A stretch of 64,000 bases of DNA from an uncultured Mycoplasmatota bacterium. GTDB lineage: Bacteria; Bacillota_I; Bacilli_A; RF39; UBA660. The notes below the pieces were generated by a model. It made no database searches. It saw nothing but the letters and a program-made list of their open reading frames with translations, and was not told where the DNA came from. Positions within the stretch are counted from its first letter, which is position 1. Every line of letters starts with the position of its first letter. The translations under genes and the position numbers were made by a program. Positions 54,227-61,620 of this stretch are shown here, in pieces. The DNA lies in contig CAMZCT010000004.1 of assembly GCA_947305065.1 (NCBI GenBank), forward strand, positions 41,166 through 105,165, read 5' to 3'.

Positions 54227-56961
54227 AAGAAGATATTCTAAACAATTTAGATAAATATGATAAAGATAAAAAACAATTATCTTATGAACAGGACATTATT
54301 GAATTATTAAAAAAGAAGCATTCTTTAATAAAGTATGTTCATCCTGCTATTGTCTTTAAAAATTCAACGGAAATATTAAATATTTTAGGAGATAGCAAAA
54401 GGTATTTACAGTATATACCGGATAATGTTATTAAAAAACATCAAGATTTAATATTTAGTTTTTGTAAGTATAATCCAGAATTATTATCATATGTGGATTA
54501 TAAAACTCAATTAAAAAATGTATCAGATGTAATAGTAATGGTAAGAAAATTTCCGTTAAATTATGACTATATTGATCAAAGTATAAAAGAAGATAATAAA
54601 GAGTTATTTATATATGTATTTGACAAATTATTTAAAGTAAAAGATAGTAATATAATTGATGTTTATTATAAGTTCTCATTAAATAGTAATTCTTTATTAC
54701 ATAATATGAATCCCGTATTACTTAATAAAGATTTAGTAATGGTACTTGGAGGTAGTGTTGGAAGAATTATTAACTATAAAGAGATGGTTAATAAAATAGA
54801 AGAGTTAAGTAAAGATAAATATCGTTTTAAAATATTTATAGATTTATTGAGATTATATCCTAATGATGGATACATAGAGAGAGTAATAGATAGATTAATT
54901 GATTTGGTATCTAAAGATTATTATTTTTATAAAAAGAATGGAAATATTATTAGTTATAATAAAGATTTATTTACAACATTATATAAAGATAGTCTGAGCA
55001 TTAATGAAATCAAAGAATTATATTATATTCTAAGTAATGATTTGATTCATATTAATAGTAGAGATGAGTTTTATCATTTTACAGAGATTAGGAATAAATA
55101 TCTAAGTGAAATGAACGACGAAAGTATTAAGGAAACAAAAAATATTATCTATGAGTATAACTATGCCATGAATTATGAAGAAATTAATACTTTAATAGAA
55201 AAGTATAGTAGTAGTATAGATTATCTAATCAGTAAGTATAAAAAGTATAGATATAATATTGATGAAATAGAAGAATATGAAACCTTGTTGATATTTAGAG
55301 AGATGTTAACAATCAACAACTGTTATGATTTTGAAAAATTAAAAGAATTACAGGAAGAAGCTTATATTAATCAAAAAGAGATTAGAAGTTATGATATTCG
55401 CATTAATATAGAAGATAGAATACGTAGAATATATTATAAAGAATATGAAAGAGTAATTAATAAAAAATTAAGTTATATTAGTGATGAAAAAGTATTATAT
55501 GAAAGCTTAATATCTAAGAATAAACAATCTAGTGAATTGATTGGTAAAAGTGTTAATATTAAAAAGATTAATAGTGAGGATTTCTTCGATATATTAGTTA
55601 GAAAAGATAGGGATAATCATAAATACTATAATAAATATGAAAGCGTTAGTAATGAGTTCTTTAATTTAGATAAAGAAGATTATTACTTAAGAGTTGGCAA
55701 TATTACTGATAAAGTTGTTAACATAGAAATGAATAAGTATTACTTACCTGGTAAGAAATATAATAGAGTATTATTAGAAGATGAAAAAGTTACTAGTATT
55801 CTTTATTTTAATGAGAAGCTAAATGAGAGGATAGTTAGAAGAGCTATAGAATTAAATGTGCCTATTGAAATAATAAATATAAAGGATGTTAATAAAAATA
55901 TTAGTGATTTAAGAAATATAATTCTAAATAAAATATTACATTATATTGATACTGATGTAGAATATGAAGAAGATGATAGAATTGCCAAATATACGCCAAT
56001 TGATTGTATAGAAATATTCTTTAATGTTAGTAATAGTATGGTAATTAGTAATAACTTAAATAGAGAAGTATTTACTAAGAATATTAAAAGTATAATTAGT
56101 AGAATAGATAAAATAGAAGATAATTATATTCGAATAAGTCAGATGTTGATAGTACTTAGAAATTCATTGGAATCTATAGATAATACTTATGATAAAAAGG
56201 TTATATATAGAGAATTAGATAAATTATATAGAAAGTATAATTTATATATAAAAGAAGAATCAGATTATCGAGATATCTTGTTAGTTTTAGAAAGTAATAC
56301 TGCTAATGAAATAAAATTATTTAATAAATATAATAAGAATCAAATAGAATATAGTGAAGTAGTTGGAGATGTAGATTTTGAACAAATAGCGGATTACTTA
56401 GATGTATTAGTTGATAATTATTATCGTGGAGATATAAAGAGAATAATTCGTATTAGTGTTTTAAGTAATATATTAGCTAATATGATAGATAAAAGTTTAG
56501 TTAAATTATGTTTATTAACTAGTGTGTTCTCGGATATTGGAAGATTAACAGATGTAAGATTTGGAGACTATAGTGCTTCTATATTTAGAACCATTTATAA
56601 AAATGTTTTAAAGAAGGAAGATATTGATTTGGTTTGTGCAGCGATAGATTATCAGGACAGTGTAGAAAACATAGAAAAAATAAAATATAAGTATAAATTA
56701 AAAGATGTTGAAAAATTTGTTAAAGTATCTTCTATATTAAAGGATTCATTATATTTAGATGAATTTAAGAATAAAAAGTTTTTAGTTAATAAAGAAGCTA
56801 CAAGATTACTAAAGATTAAAGATGTAATAATAAATAATATATATGATTATAATATAGAAGTATTAATAAGAAAGAATATAATTAGTAAGAATTATTATAC
56901 AAACTTGTTGGACATGGGTTATAAATATGAGGATATAGATAAGATATGCAAGAGGTTGTAA
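54223..56961 (+). CDS. hypothetical 912-residue protein with degenerate HD-like region
   Basis: Cytoplasmic, Lys/Asn/Ile/Tyr-rich, mostly helical protein without membrane segments. Most of it is unrecognised. Residues about 755-870 (LCLLTSVFSDIGRLTD, YSASIFRTIYKNVLKKED, LVCAAIDYQDSV) resemble an HD domain in which the HD pair has become Ser-Asp and other His positions are lost, so it would not bind metal normally (weak inference). Overlaps DUF2207 at the start and the 139-residue gene at the end by 16 bases, a tightly coupled trio that suggests a shared complex at the membrane. Confidence 0.7.
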   Translation: MKEDILNNLDKYDKDKKQLSYEQDIIELLKKKHSLIKYVHPAIVFKNSTEILNILGDSKRYLQYIPDNVIKKHQDLIFSFCKYNPELLSYVDYKTQLKNVSDVIVMVRKFPLNYDYIDQSIKEDNKELFIYVFDKLFKVKDSNIIDVYYKFSLNSNSLLHNMNPVLLNKDLVMVLGGSVGRIINYKEMVNKIEELSKDKYRFKIFIDLLRLYPNDGYIERVIDRLIDLVSKDYYFYKKNGNIISYNKDLFTTLYKDSLSINEIKELYYILSNDLIHINSRDEFYHFTEIRNKYLSEMNDESIKETKNIIYEYNYAMNYEEINTLIEKYSSSIDYLISKYKKYRYNIDEIEEYETLLIFREMLTINNCYDFEKLKELQEEAYINQKEIRSYDIRINIEDRIRRIYYKEYERVINKKLSYISDEKVLYESLISKNKQSSELIGKSVNIKKINSEDFFDILVRKDRDNHKYYNKYESVSNEFFNLDKEDYYLRVGNITDKVVNIEMNKYYLPGKKYNRVLLEDEKVTSILYFNEKLNERIVRRAIELNVPIEIINIKDVNKNISDLRNIILNKILHYIDTDVEYEEDDRIAKYTPIDCIEIFFNVSNSMVISNNLNREVFTKNIKSIISRIDKIEDNYIRISQMLIVLRNSLESIDNTYDKKVIYRELDKLYRKYNLYIKEESDYRDILLVLESNTANEIKLFNKYNKNQIEYSEVVGDVDFEQIADYLDVLVDNYYRGDIKRIIRISVLSNILANMIDKSLVKLCLLTSVFSDIGRLTDVRFGDYSASIFRTIYKNVLKKEDIDLVCAAIDYQDSVENIEKIKYKYKLKDVEKFVKVSSILKDSLYLDEFKNKKFLVNKEATRLLKIKDVIINNIYDYNIEVLIRKNIISKNYYTNLLDMGYKYEDIDKICKRL

Positions 56962-57365
56962 AGGGTATATTGGGTAAAGATTTAACTAATTCTTTGCTTA
57001 ATATGATAAAAGAATTTAAAAGACTTAAATATGATGATAAAGAAATATATAGAAACATAAAAGATTTAAATGATCTTAGTATTATGGGTTTATATTTACT
57101 AGCTACAGAGAATAATGATAATATGGCTTTTTACATAAAAAAATCATATGATAGGGTTCTTAATAATAGAGTTGTAAAATTTAGAGAAAGTATTAATCTA
57201 GATTGTGCAGATGAATTCTTGAAAAAACTTAATAAAACAGAAGTTATTAATTTAGCTTATCATATGAACTTATATGATTTAAGTAATAGAGAATATAATA
57301 AATTGAGTGAACATAATAAGTATTGTTATAAAATTCTTAATGATTATATAAAAGATATGATATAA
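56946..57365 (+). CDS. hypothetical protein, 139 residues
   Basis: Lys/Asn-rich helical protein, family not recognised, overlapping the 912-residue gene by 16 bases. SD-like GAGG lies 11 bases before the ATG inside the preceding gene. The C-terminal part (EVINLAYHMNLYDLSNREYN) is predicted helical. Third gene of the DUF2207 unit; the terminator starts at its stop codon. Confidence 0.6.
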   Translation: MQEVVKGILGKDLTNSLLNMIKEFKRLKYDDKEIYRNIKDLNDLSIMGLYLLATENNDNMAFYIKKSYDRVLNNRVVKFRESINLDCADEFLKKLNKTEVINLAYHMNLYDLSNREYNKLSEHNKYCYKILNDYIKDMI

Positions 57366-57390
57366 TGACATTGGAAGCAATGTCATTTTT
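57366..57390 (+). terminator. terminator between the DUF2207 unit and tRNA-Thr
   Basis: Stem TGACATT / AATGTCA, T run. It ends one base before the tRNA. A TATAAT at 57360-57365 directly before it could start a tRNA precursor containing this hairpin. Confidence 0.7.
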
Positions 57391-57464
57391 GCTGGTATAG
57401 TTTAGTGGTAAAACAGGTCCCTGGTAAGGACCAGCGGCAAGTTCAATTCTCGCTACCAGCACCA
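57391..57464 (+). tRNA. tRNA-Thr (anticodon GGT)
   Basis: Acceptor GCTGGTA (57391-57397) pairs with TACCAGC (57454-57460), then ACCA. Anticodon stem GGTCC / GGACC holds loop CTGGTAA, giving anticodon GGT (threonine). The T loop is TTCAATT. One A-C mismatch is visible in the T stem (GCAAG / CTCGC). CCA is encoded. Terminator at 57477-57500. Confidence 0.93.
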
Positions 57465-57476
57465 CTTATAAAACGC

Positions 57477-57500
57477 AGGACTTGTATAAAGTTCTTTTTT
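57477..57500 (+). terminator. terminator after tRNA-Thr
   Basis: Stem AGGACTT / AAGTTCT with one wobble, T run. It overlaps the -35 and spacer of the plus-strand RNA promoter. Confidence 0.65.
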
Positions 57501-57510
57501 ATGTTATTAT
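57482..57510 (+). promoter_or_regulatory. promoter of the candidate antitoxin RNA
   Basis: TTGTAT (57482-57487), 17-base spacer, TATTAT (57505-57510); start expected near 57517. Confidence 0.5.
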
Positions 57511-57516
57511 ACCAAT

Positions 57517-57605
57517 AGAAAAGGAACATTCAGTTTTGGTTTGTTGAATGTCTACCTTTGTAATTTAGCAGACATTTAAGTTAATAACTTAAGTGTCATT
57601 TTTTT
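57517..57605 (+). ncRNA. candidate antitoxin antisense RNA (type I system)
   Basis: A short plus-strand RNA of about 90 bases would run from the promoter at 57482-57510 to a strong terminator (13-base stem GACATTTAAGTTA / TAACTTAAGTGTC, 57571-57597, then seven T). Its 3' part is antisense to the stop codon and 3' region of the toxin gene on the minus strand, as in TxpA/RatA-type loci. No protein is encoded. Confidence 0.55.
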
Positions 57606-57747
57606 ATTACCAAAACCAGTAAGGTTAAGAGTAGTAAAATGAGCGATATGTAGCGAAGCAACTTAATGTTGTATTCACGTTTGTTCATTCTCTCAAACCT
57701 CCTCTCTATGCTGAATAGGAGGTAGACACTCAACAACTAAATGTTCC
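57523..57747. repeat. inverted repeat framing the toxin locus
   Basis: Left arm 57523-57557 and right arm 57720-57747 are inverted copies: GGAACATT near the outer ends and TTGAxTGTCTACCT at the inner ends, with a few extra bases in the left arm. In a long toxin transcript the 5' leader and the 3' end would pair. The layout also resembles a MITE, but no flanking target duplication is seen. Confidence 0.6.
57596..57688 (-). CDS. small hydrophobic peptide, probable type I toxin
   Basis: Thirty residues: MNKREYNIKLLRYIS followed by LILLLLTLLVLVIKK, a basic N-terminus, one membrane helix and a Lys-Lys end, the typical build of type I toxin peptides. A very strong SD GAGGAGG lies 8 bases before the ATG. 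That SD is buried in a perfect 7-base hairpin in the leader (ACCTCCT 57697-57703 with AGGAGGT 57717-57723 on the plus strand), a common way to keep such mRNAs untranslated. A minus-strand promoter TTGTTC-17-TAATAT lies around 57772-57800. The 3' end overlaps the convergent antisense RNA. Confidence 0.65.
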   Translation of the reverse strand: MNKREYNIKLLRYISLILLLLTLLVLVIKK

Positions 57748-57893
57748 TGGAATCACTGTAGCATATTAGCTATATAAAAACAAGCGAACAAACACAGTTT
57801 TTACATTGTTTATATATAGTAATAATGAGTGGTGTCCGCTAAATATTGCAATCTATGGTTTGACGCGATCAGATTACTCTAATCTCCATCATA
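57748..57893. other. gap between the toxin locus and the HTH-CYTH gene
   Basis: No gene seen. It contains the toxin promoter region (minus strand) and a short palindrome AGATTA-CTC-TAATCT (57871-57885) ahead of the regulator's main operator. Confidence 0.5.
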
Positions 57894-57916
57894 TTTATCT
57901 ACAAATTGTAGATAAA
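57894..57916. promoter_or_regulatory. perfect palindromic operator
   Basis: TTTATCTACAA (57894-57904), one base, TTGTAGATAAA (57906-57916): 11-base arms without mismatch. It lies where the -35 region of the HTH-CYTH gene should be (-10 TATAAT at 57936-57941), so autoregulation by that HTH protein is likely. Confidence 0.7.
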
Positions 57917-57964
57917 CAAGGACTTATACACATGTTATAATCTACTTATGAAAGAGGTAATAAT

Positions 57965-58717
57965 ATGACATTTGGTAAAAGATTAAGTGAATTAAGAAAG
58001 AAAAAGTCTCTTACTCAAGATGATTTGGCTAAGAGATTATACGTTACGAATAAGACTGTTTCTAGTTGGGAAGCCGATAGAACTGAACCGGGATTGGAAA
58101 TAATTATTAAACTAGCACAAATACTAGAATGTAGTATTGGATATTTAGTATATGGAGATGCCCCAAGGAGTAATATAGAAACAGAAATAAAAATAAAACT
58201 TAGTAAAGAAGAGTTTAAACAACTAGATGAGTTTATGAAAAAGAAAGCTAAGTTTCTTAATGAAAGTAGACAAATAGATACATATTATCAACCAACATAC
58301 AGAAAGTTCTTACATAGCGGCGAAATTAACGAATGGATAAGAATTGGTGAACGTGGTAGTAAGACTATCTTAAATTACAAGAATTGGCATGATAATATGT
58401 ATTGTGATGAATATGAAGTTGAAGTAGATAATAGCGAAAATTTAAGAAAAATATTTGCTATATTAGGATTAGAAGAAATCGTTGTTGTAGATAAATATCG
58501 TAAAACTTATATGTATAAAAATAAGTATGAAATAGCTTTAGACTTTGTTGAAGAATTAGGATATTTTATAGAATTAGAAGTAAAAGATTATTCTAAAGAT
58601 CCAATAGATGAATATGACGACTTAATTATGTTAGCTAAAGATTTAGGCTTAAATCTAGATCATATTGATAAAAGAGGTCACCCTTATCGATTAATATTTG
58701 AAAATAATAAGAAGTAA
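57965..58717 (+). CDS. XRE-type HTH regulator fused to a CYTH domain
   Basis: Protein of 250 residues. Residues 1-65 are an XRE/Cro helix-turn-helix (FGKRLSELRKKKSLTQDDLAKRLYVTNKTVSSWEADRTEPGLE). From residue 70 a full CYTH domain follows, starting with the ExExK motif ETEIKIK (Glu72, Glu74, Lys76). It then has IDTYYQPTYRKFL, EWIRIG, ILNYK, YEVEV, VVVDKYRKTYMYKNKYEIALDFVEELGYFIELEV. CYTH proteins (class IV adenylate cyclase, thiamine triphosphatase) bind triphosphates in a beta tunnel; one of the usual arginines reads Gly (IRIG). I infer a DNA-binding protein that senses or hydrolyses a triphosphate. SD AAAGAGG. Confidence 0.85.
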   Translation: MTFGKRLSELRKKKSLTQDDLAKRLYVTNKTVSSWEADRTEPGLEIIIKLAQILECSIGYLVYGDAPRSNIETEIKIKLSKEEFKQLDEFMKKKAKFLNESRQIDTYYQPTYRKFLHSGEINEWIRIGERGSKTILNYKNWHDNMYCDEYEVEVDNSENLRKIFAILGLEEIVVVDKYRKTYMYKNKYEIALDFVEELGYFIELEVKDYSKDPIDEYDDLIMLAKDLGLNLDHIDKRGHPYRLIFENNKK

Positions 58718-58730
58718 CATCTGTTACTTC
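58711..58730 (+). terminator. first hairpin after the HTH-CYTH gene
   Basis: Perfect stem GAAGTAAC / GTTACTTC, loop ATCT, no proper T run. Confidence 0.5.
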
Positions 58731-58775
58731 TATTTATATTTTCTTAAAGATACTTTTGTTTATGTGAAAAAATAT

Positions 58776-58802
58776 AAATAGTAACAATGTTACTATTTTT
58801 TA
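58776..58802 (+). terminator. terminator after the HTH-CYTH gene
   Basis: Perfect stem AAATAGTAAC / GTTACTATTT, loop AAT, T run. Confidence 0.75.
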
Positions 58803-58860
58803 AATTGTAAAGACATTAAAAATATGGTAAAATTATATTATATTTAGGTAGGTAATGTAT

Positions 58861-59409
58861 ATGGCTGATATAAAGAAAAACGAAAGATATATTCCCACTA
58901 AAAATTATATAATAGCAATTGGAGTAATAATTGGTTTTTTATTACTAGCATGGTATTGCTTTGCATGGTATAAAGTATATAAAGAGGATAAAGTATCTAC
59001 TTCTTATTTGATAAAAAATAATATAATTTCTAATGAAATAACAGAATTAAATGAAATAGTAGATGTTTTTTCAGAAGCTCCTGATGAATATTTTATATAT
59101 GTAAGTTATACTGGTGATGAAAATATATTTAGTATGGAAAAAGATTTAGCTAAGATAATTAAAAAGTATGATATAATTGATCAATTTTATTATTTAAATG
59201 TTACTAGTATTAAAGATAATGGTGATTATATAGATGAAATAAATAGATCTTTAAGTTTAAGAGATGAAAAAATAATAAGAGTACCAACCATTATTTATTA
59301 TAAAGATGGAGAAGTAGTAAAAGATGGTATTATTTCTAGAAGTGATGATAAAATGATGACAGCTGCTGATTTTCAAAAATTATTAGATGCTAATAATGTA
59401 GAAAAATAA
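58861..59409 (+). CDS. membrane-anchored thioredoxin-fold protein without CXXC
   Basis: Protein of 182 residues: basic N-terminus, one membrane helix (YIIAIGVIIGFLLLAWYCFAWY), then an external thioredoxin-like domain. It keeps EYFIYVSYTGDENIFSM where the CXXC site should be, and the IIRVPTIIYYKDGEVV strand with the cis-proline. The redox cysteines are absent, so it is not an oxidoreductase; binding or chaperone role inferred. Start at 58861, 9 bases after SD AGGTAGG; the ATG at 58855 is too close. Followed by a hairpin. Confidence 0.7.
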   Translation: MADIKKNERYIPTKNYIIAIGVIIGFLLLAWYCFAWYKVYKEDKVSTSYLIKNNIISNEITELNEIVDVFSEAPDEYFIYVSYTGDENIFSMEKDLAKIIKKYDIIDQFYYLNVTSIKDNGDYIDEINRSLSLRDEKIIRVPTIIYYKDGEVVKDGIISRSDDKMMTAADFQKLLDANNVEK

Positions 59410-59429
59410 AGACCATTTGGTCTTTATTT
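59404..59429 (+). terminator. hairpin between the thioredoxin-fold gene and trmL
   Basis: Perfect 11-base stem AAATAAAGACC / GGTCTTTATTT, loop ATTT; no long T run, and it overlaps the stop codon. Confidence 0.55.
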
Positions 59430-59443
59430 ATTAGGTGATAAAT

Positions 59444-59977
59444 ATGATTAATGTTGTTTTATTTGAACCAGAAATACCTGGTAATTCTGGTAATATTATG
59501 AGAACTTGTGTTGCAACTAATACTAAGTTACATTTTATTAAACCGTTAGGGTTTTCATTAGATGAGAAATATATAAGAAGAAGTGGGGTTAATTATATAG
59601 ATTATTGTGATTATACTGTATATGAAAATTGGGATGATTTCTATTCTAAGAATAAGGATGGAGAATTCTATTTTTTAACTAGATATGGTCATAAACCTCA
59701 TACTTCTTTTGATTATAGTGATAGTAGTAAAAATATATATTTTGTATTCGGAAAAGAGAGTACAGGTATACCTAGAGAAATATTAAAACCTCATTTAGAT
59801 AGATGTATGAGAATGCCAATGACTGATAAAGTTAGAGCTTTAAATTTATCTAATACTGTAGCAATTATGGTTTATGAAGCTCTAAGGCAGCAAGATTATA
59901 ATGATTTGTTAAGAGATGAACCAGATGATGTGGGTCATAAAGGTGATCATTTTATAGAAGATTATGAAGGAGAGTAG
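59444..59977 (+). CDS. trmL: tRNA (cytidine(34)-2'-O)-methyltransferase
   Basis: SPOUT methyltransferase of 177 residues that 2'-O-methylates the wobble base of tRNA-Leu isoacceptors. All family signatures are visible: VVLFEPEIPGNSGNIMRTC at the start, LHFIKPLGFSLDEKYIRRSGVNYI, FVFGKESTGIP, and the C-terminal knot MPMTDKVRALNLSNTVAIMVYEALRQ. Start at 59444 from SD AGGTGAT. The next gene begins two bases after its stop, so they are cotranscribed. Confidence 0.95.
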   Translation: MINVVLFEPEIPGNSGNIMRTCVATNTKLHFIKPLGFSLDEKYIRRSGVNYIDYCDYTVYENWDDFYSKNKDGEFYFLTRYGHKPHTSFDYSDSSKNIYFVFGKESTGIPREILKPHLDRCMRMPMTDKVRALNLSNTVAIMVYEALRQQDYNDLLRDEPDDVGHKGDHFIEDYEGE

Positions 59978-59979
59978 TT

Positions 59980-60243
59980 ATGAATTGTAAGTATTGTGGA
60001 GCAGCTTTACCAACAAGTGGAGGAACTTGTCCTCAATGTGGGAGAATGATTCCGATGGATCAGAAGAAATTAATGAGAGAAATGTTAGATCCTAAATGGA
60101 ATGAATATAAAGATCAAAATACAGCTATGTATAAAAGTGCTAGTAATACAGATGGAGAAAATGCTAAATTGGGTAAAACAATAGCTATTATGATTTTAAT
60201 AATGATAATAATTATCATAATAGTTGCTGTTAGTGCAAATTAA
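59980..60243 (+). CDS. zinc-ribbon protein with C-terminal membrane helix
   Basis: Protein of 87 residues. The N-terminus is a zinc ribbon of the zinc_ribbon_2 type (CKYCG, 12 residues later CPQCG), followed by a charged linker and one C-terminal membrane helix (IAIMILIMIIIIIIVAVS). Such proteins are common in Firmicutes with unknown function. SD AAGGAGAG overlaps the end of trmL. Confidence 0.8.
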   Translation: MNCKYCGAALPTSGGTCPQCGRMIPMDQKKLMREMLDPKWNEYKDQNTAMYKSASNTDGENAKLGKTIAIMILIMIIIIIIVAVSAN

Positions 60244-60267
60244 AAGTCTTACTTTAGGGTAAGACTT
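60244..60267. terminator. terminator between convergent genes
   Basis: Perfect stem AAGTCTTAC / GTAAGACTT, loop TTTAGG; it contains the stop codon of the minus-strand small gene. The T-rich side favours the minus direction. Confidence 0.6.
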
Positions 60268-60419
60268 AATCTTTGGGCTTCTTTTTTAGGAATGATGATT
60301 TTGCCGGAAATGTTATTATTGATATCGATAATATATTTTTTACCATGAGTTTCTTGAACTCCTCCGACGATAATACCCTTATTTCTAGCAACTATTTTTT
60401 CAACAGATATTAACTCCAT
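60249..60419 (-). CDS. small conserved-looking protein, 56 residues
   Basis: Reads MELISVEKIVARNKGIIVGG, then VQETHGKKYIIDINNNISGK and IIIPKKEAQRLSLTLK. It has a balanced composition, alternating beta-strand pattern, no membrane helix, and uses GC-containing codons like real genes. It follows the serine hydrolase gene by 28 bases on the same strand, so they are probably cotranscribed. SD is weak (GAAGAAAAAG). No family recognised. Confidence 0.6.
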   Translation of the reverse strand: MELISVEKIVARNKGIIVGGVQETHGKKYIIDINNNISGKIIIPKKEAQRLSLTLK

Positions 60420-60447
60420 ATAATAATTCTTTTTCTTCGATAAAATA

Positions 60448-61461
60448 TTATTTATTATTAAATTCTATATATTCATTCATAATATCATTAATATAATTTA
60501 TTAATTTTAATACTTCTGTGTATGCTCCTACACTTCCACCTTTATTAGCAATAGCAATTGCTATATAAGGATATTGATCATCAAATACAATACCGGTCTC
60601 TACAACATCATATGAAGCAAAACCAGTTTTAGAAGCACTTAACTTATTAGGTATTATTTCTTTAAAATAATTATATTTTCCATTAGCTAGAATATTCATA
60701 AAGTTTATTCCTTCTGGAGATTCATAGCTGAATTTATATATTTCTTGCCATACTAGGGCGGCACTACGACTGCTGGTATAACTCCAAATATTATTAGGAG
60801 TTAGATATAAGTATTTAGCACCTAAGCTTCTAAGCATGTTGTTATAACCAGTAACTCCAAATGTTTTATGTAACATATTATGAGCTACATTATCAGATTC
60901 TTGAAGGGAGTAGTTGATTAAGTCTTCTATAGTATACTCAGTTCCTTCTTCACTATTTTTTATAACTCCAGTTCCAGTTTTATAAAAGTCTTTTGTATAA
61001 ACTATTTTTTTACTTTTATCAATATTTCCATTAGCTATTTCTTTGTAAAGATATAAAGCGTAAGGGGCTTTTATTGAGCTTGCTGTTTCAAAATATTTAT
61101 CAACGTTATAACCGATTGTCATACCATCTCTTAAACTAACTATATAAAAAGAAGTAGGTTGACCATAATTACTTATATCTTCATTTATAGTGTTTAACAA
61201 GTCCTCGCTTATTCTAAAGTTAGTATCTAAGATTGTGATATCGTCACCGTATATTTTAGAATTAATATCTACCGGCTTAAAAGTATCGTCGATATGATCA
61301 GATACATCAAATAAAGAGTCATTATAATAATTAGTTATTCTAGTAGTTTTTTCGTTGATAGCATAAGAGCTTTCTTGATTAAAAGAAGTACATATTACAA
61401 CTGTGATTAAACATATCAGTAGATTAAAACATGTAAACAATAATAATTTTGTGCTTTTCAT
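60448..61461 (-). CDS. secreted serine hydrolase, beta-lactamase class A-like fold
   Basis: Protein of 337 residues with an N-terminal signal/anchor helix (LLLFTCFNLLICLITVVIC). All three penicillin-recognising motifs are present: SSIK (Ser128-Lys131), SDN (189-191) and KTG (278-280). No Glu166-type loop is obvious. It could be a beta-lactamase-like hydrolase, a wall peptidase or a PBP relative; resistance cannot be claimed from sequence alone. SD AAAGGA. It is divergent from the Wzz-like gene, with a 12-base inverted repeat between them. Confidence 0.85.
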   Translation of the reverse strand: MKSTKLLLFTCFNLLICLITVVICTSFNQESSYAINEKTTRITNYYNDSLFDVSDHIDDTFKPVDINSKIYGDDITILDTNFRISEDLLNTINEDISNYGQPTSFYIVSLRDGMTIGYNVDKYFETASSIKAPYALYLYKEIANGNIDKSKKIVYTKDFYKTGTGVIKNSEEGTEYTIEDLINYSLQESDNVAHNMLHKTFGVTGYNNMLRSLGAKYLYLTPNNIWSYTSSRSAALVWQEIYKFSYESPEGINFMNILANGKYNYFKEIIPNKLSASKTGFASYDVVETGIVFDDQYPYIAIAIANKGGSVGAYTEVLKLINYINDIMNEYIEFNNK

Positions 61462-61466
61462 GTTAT

Positions 61467-61582
61467 CATATCCTTTATATAACTATATAATATTTTAGGA
61501 ATATTAACAATAAAATATCTAAAAATATTCTTCTTTTTTCTTCTAATTTTTTTCTTTCTATGATATTATGATAAAGGATATG
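61467..61582. repeat. inverted 12-base repeat in a divergent promoter region
   Basis: CATATCCTTTAT (61467-61478) and ATAAAGGATATG (61571-61582) are perfect inverted copies, one close to each divergent start. The left copy includes the SD of the serine hydrolase gene. Confidence 0.45.
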
Positions 61583-61620
61583 TTTTAATTGTAAATAAAA
61601 AATAAGGAAGGGTTAATTAT

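Noticed and set aside
57465..57522. Integrase attachment site at the tRNA-Thr 3' end
   Set aside because: No second copy of the tRNA end and no integrase gene in the window.
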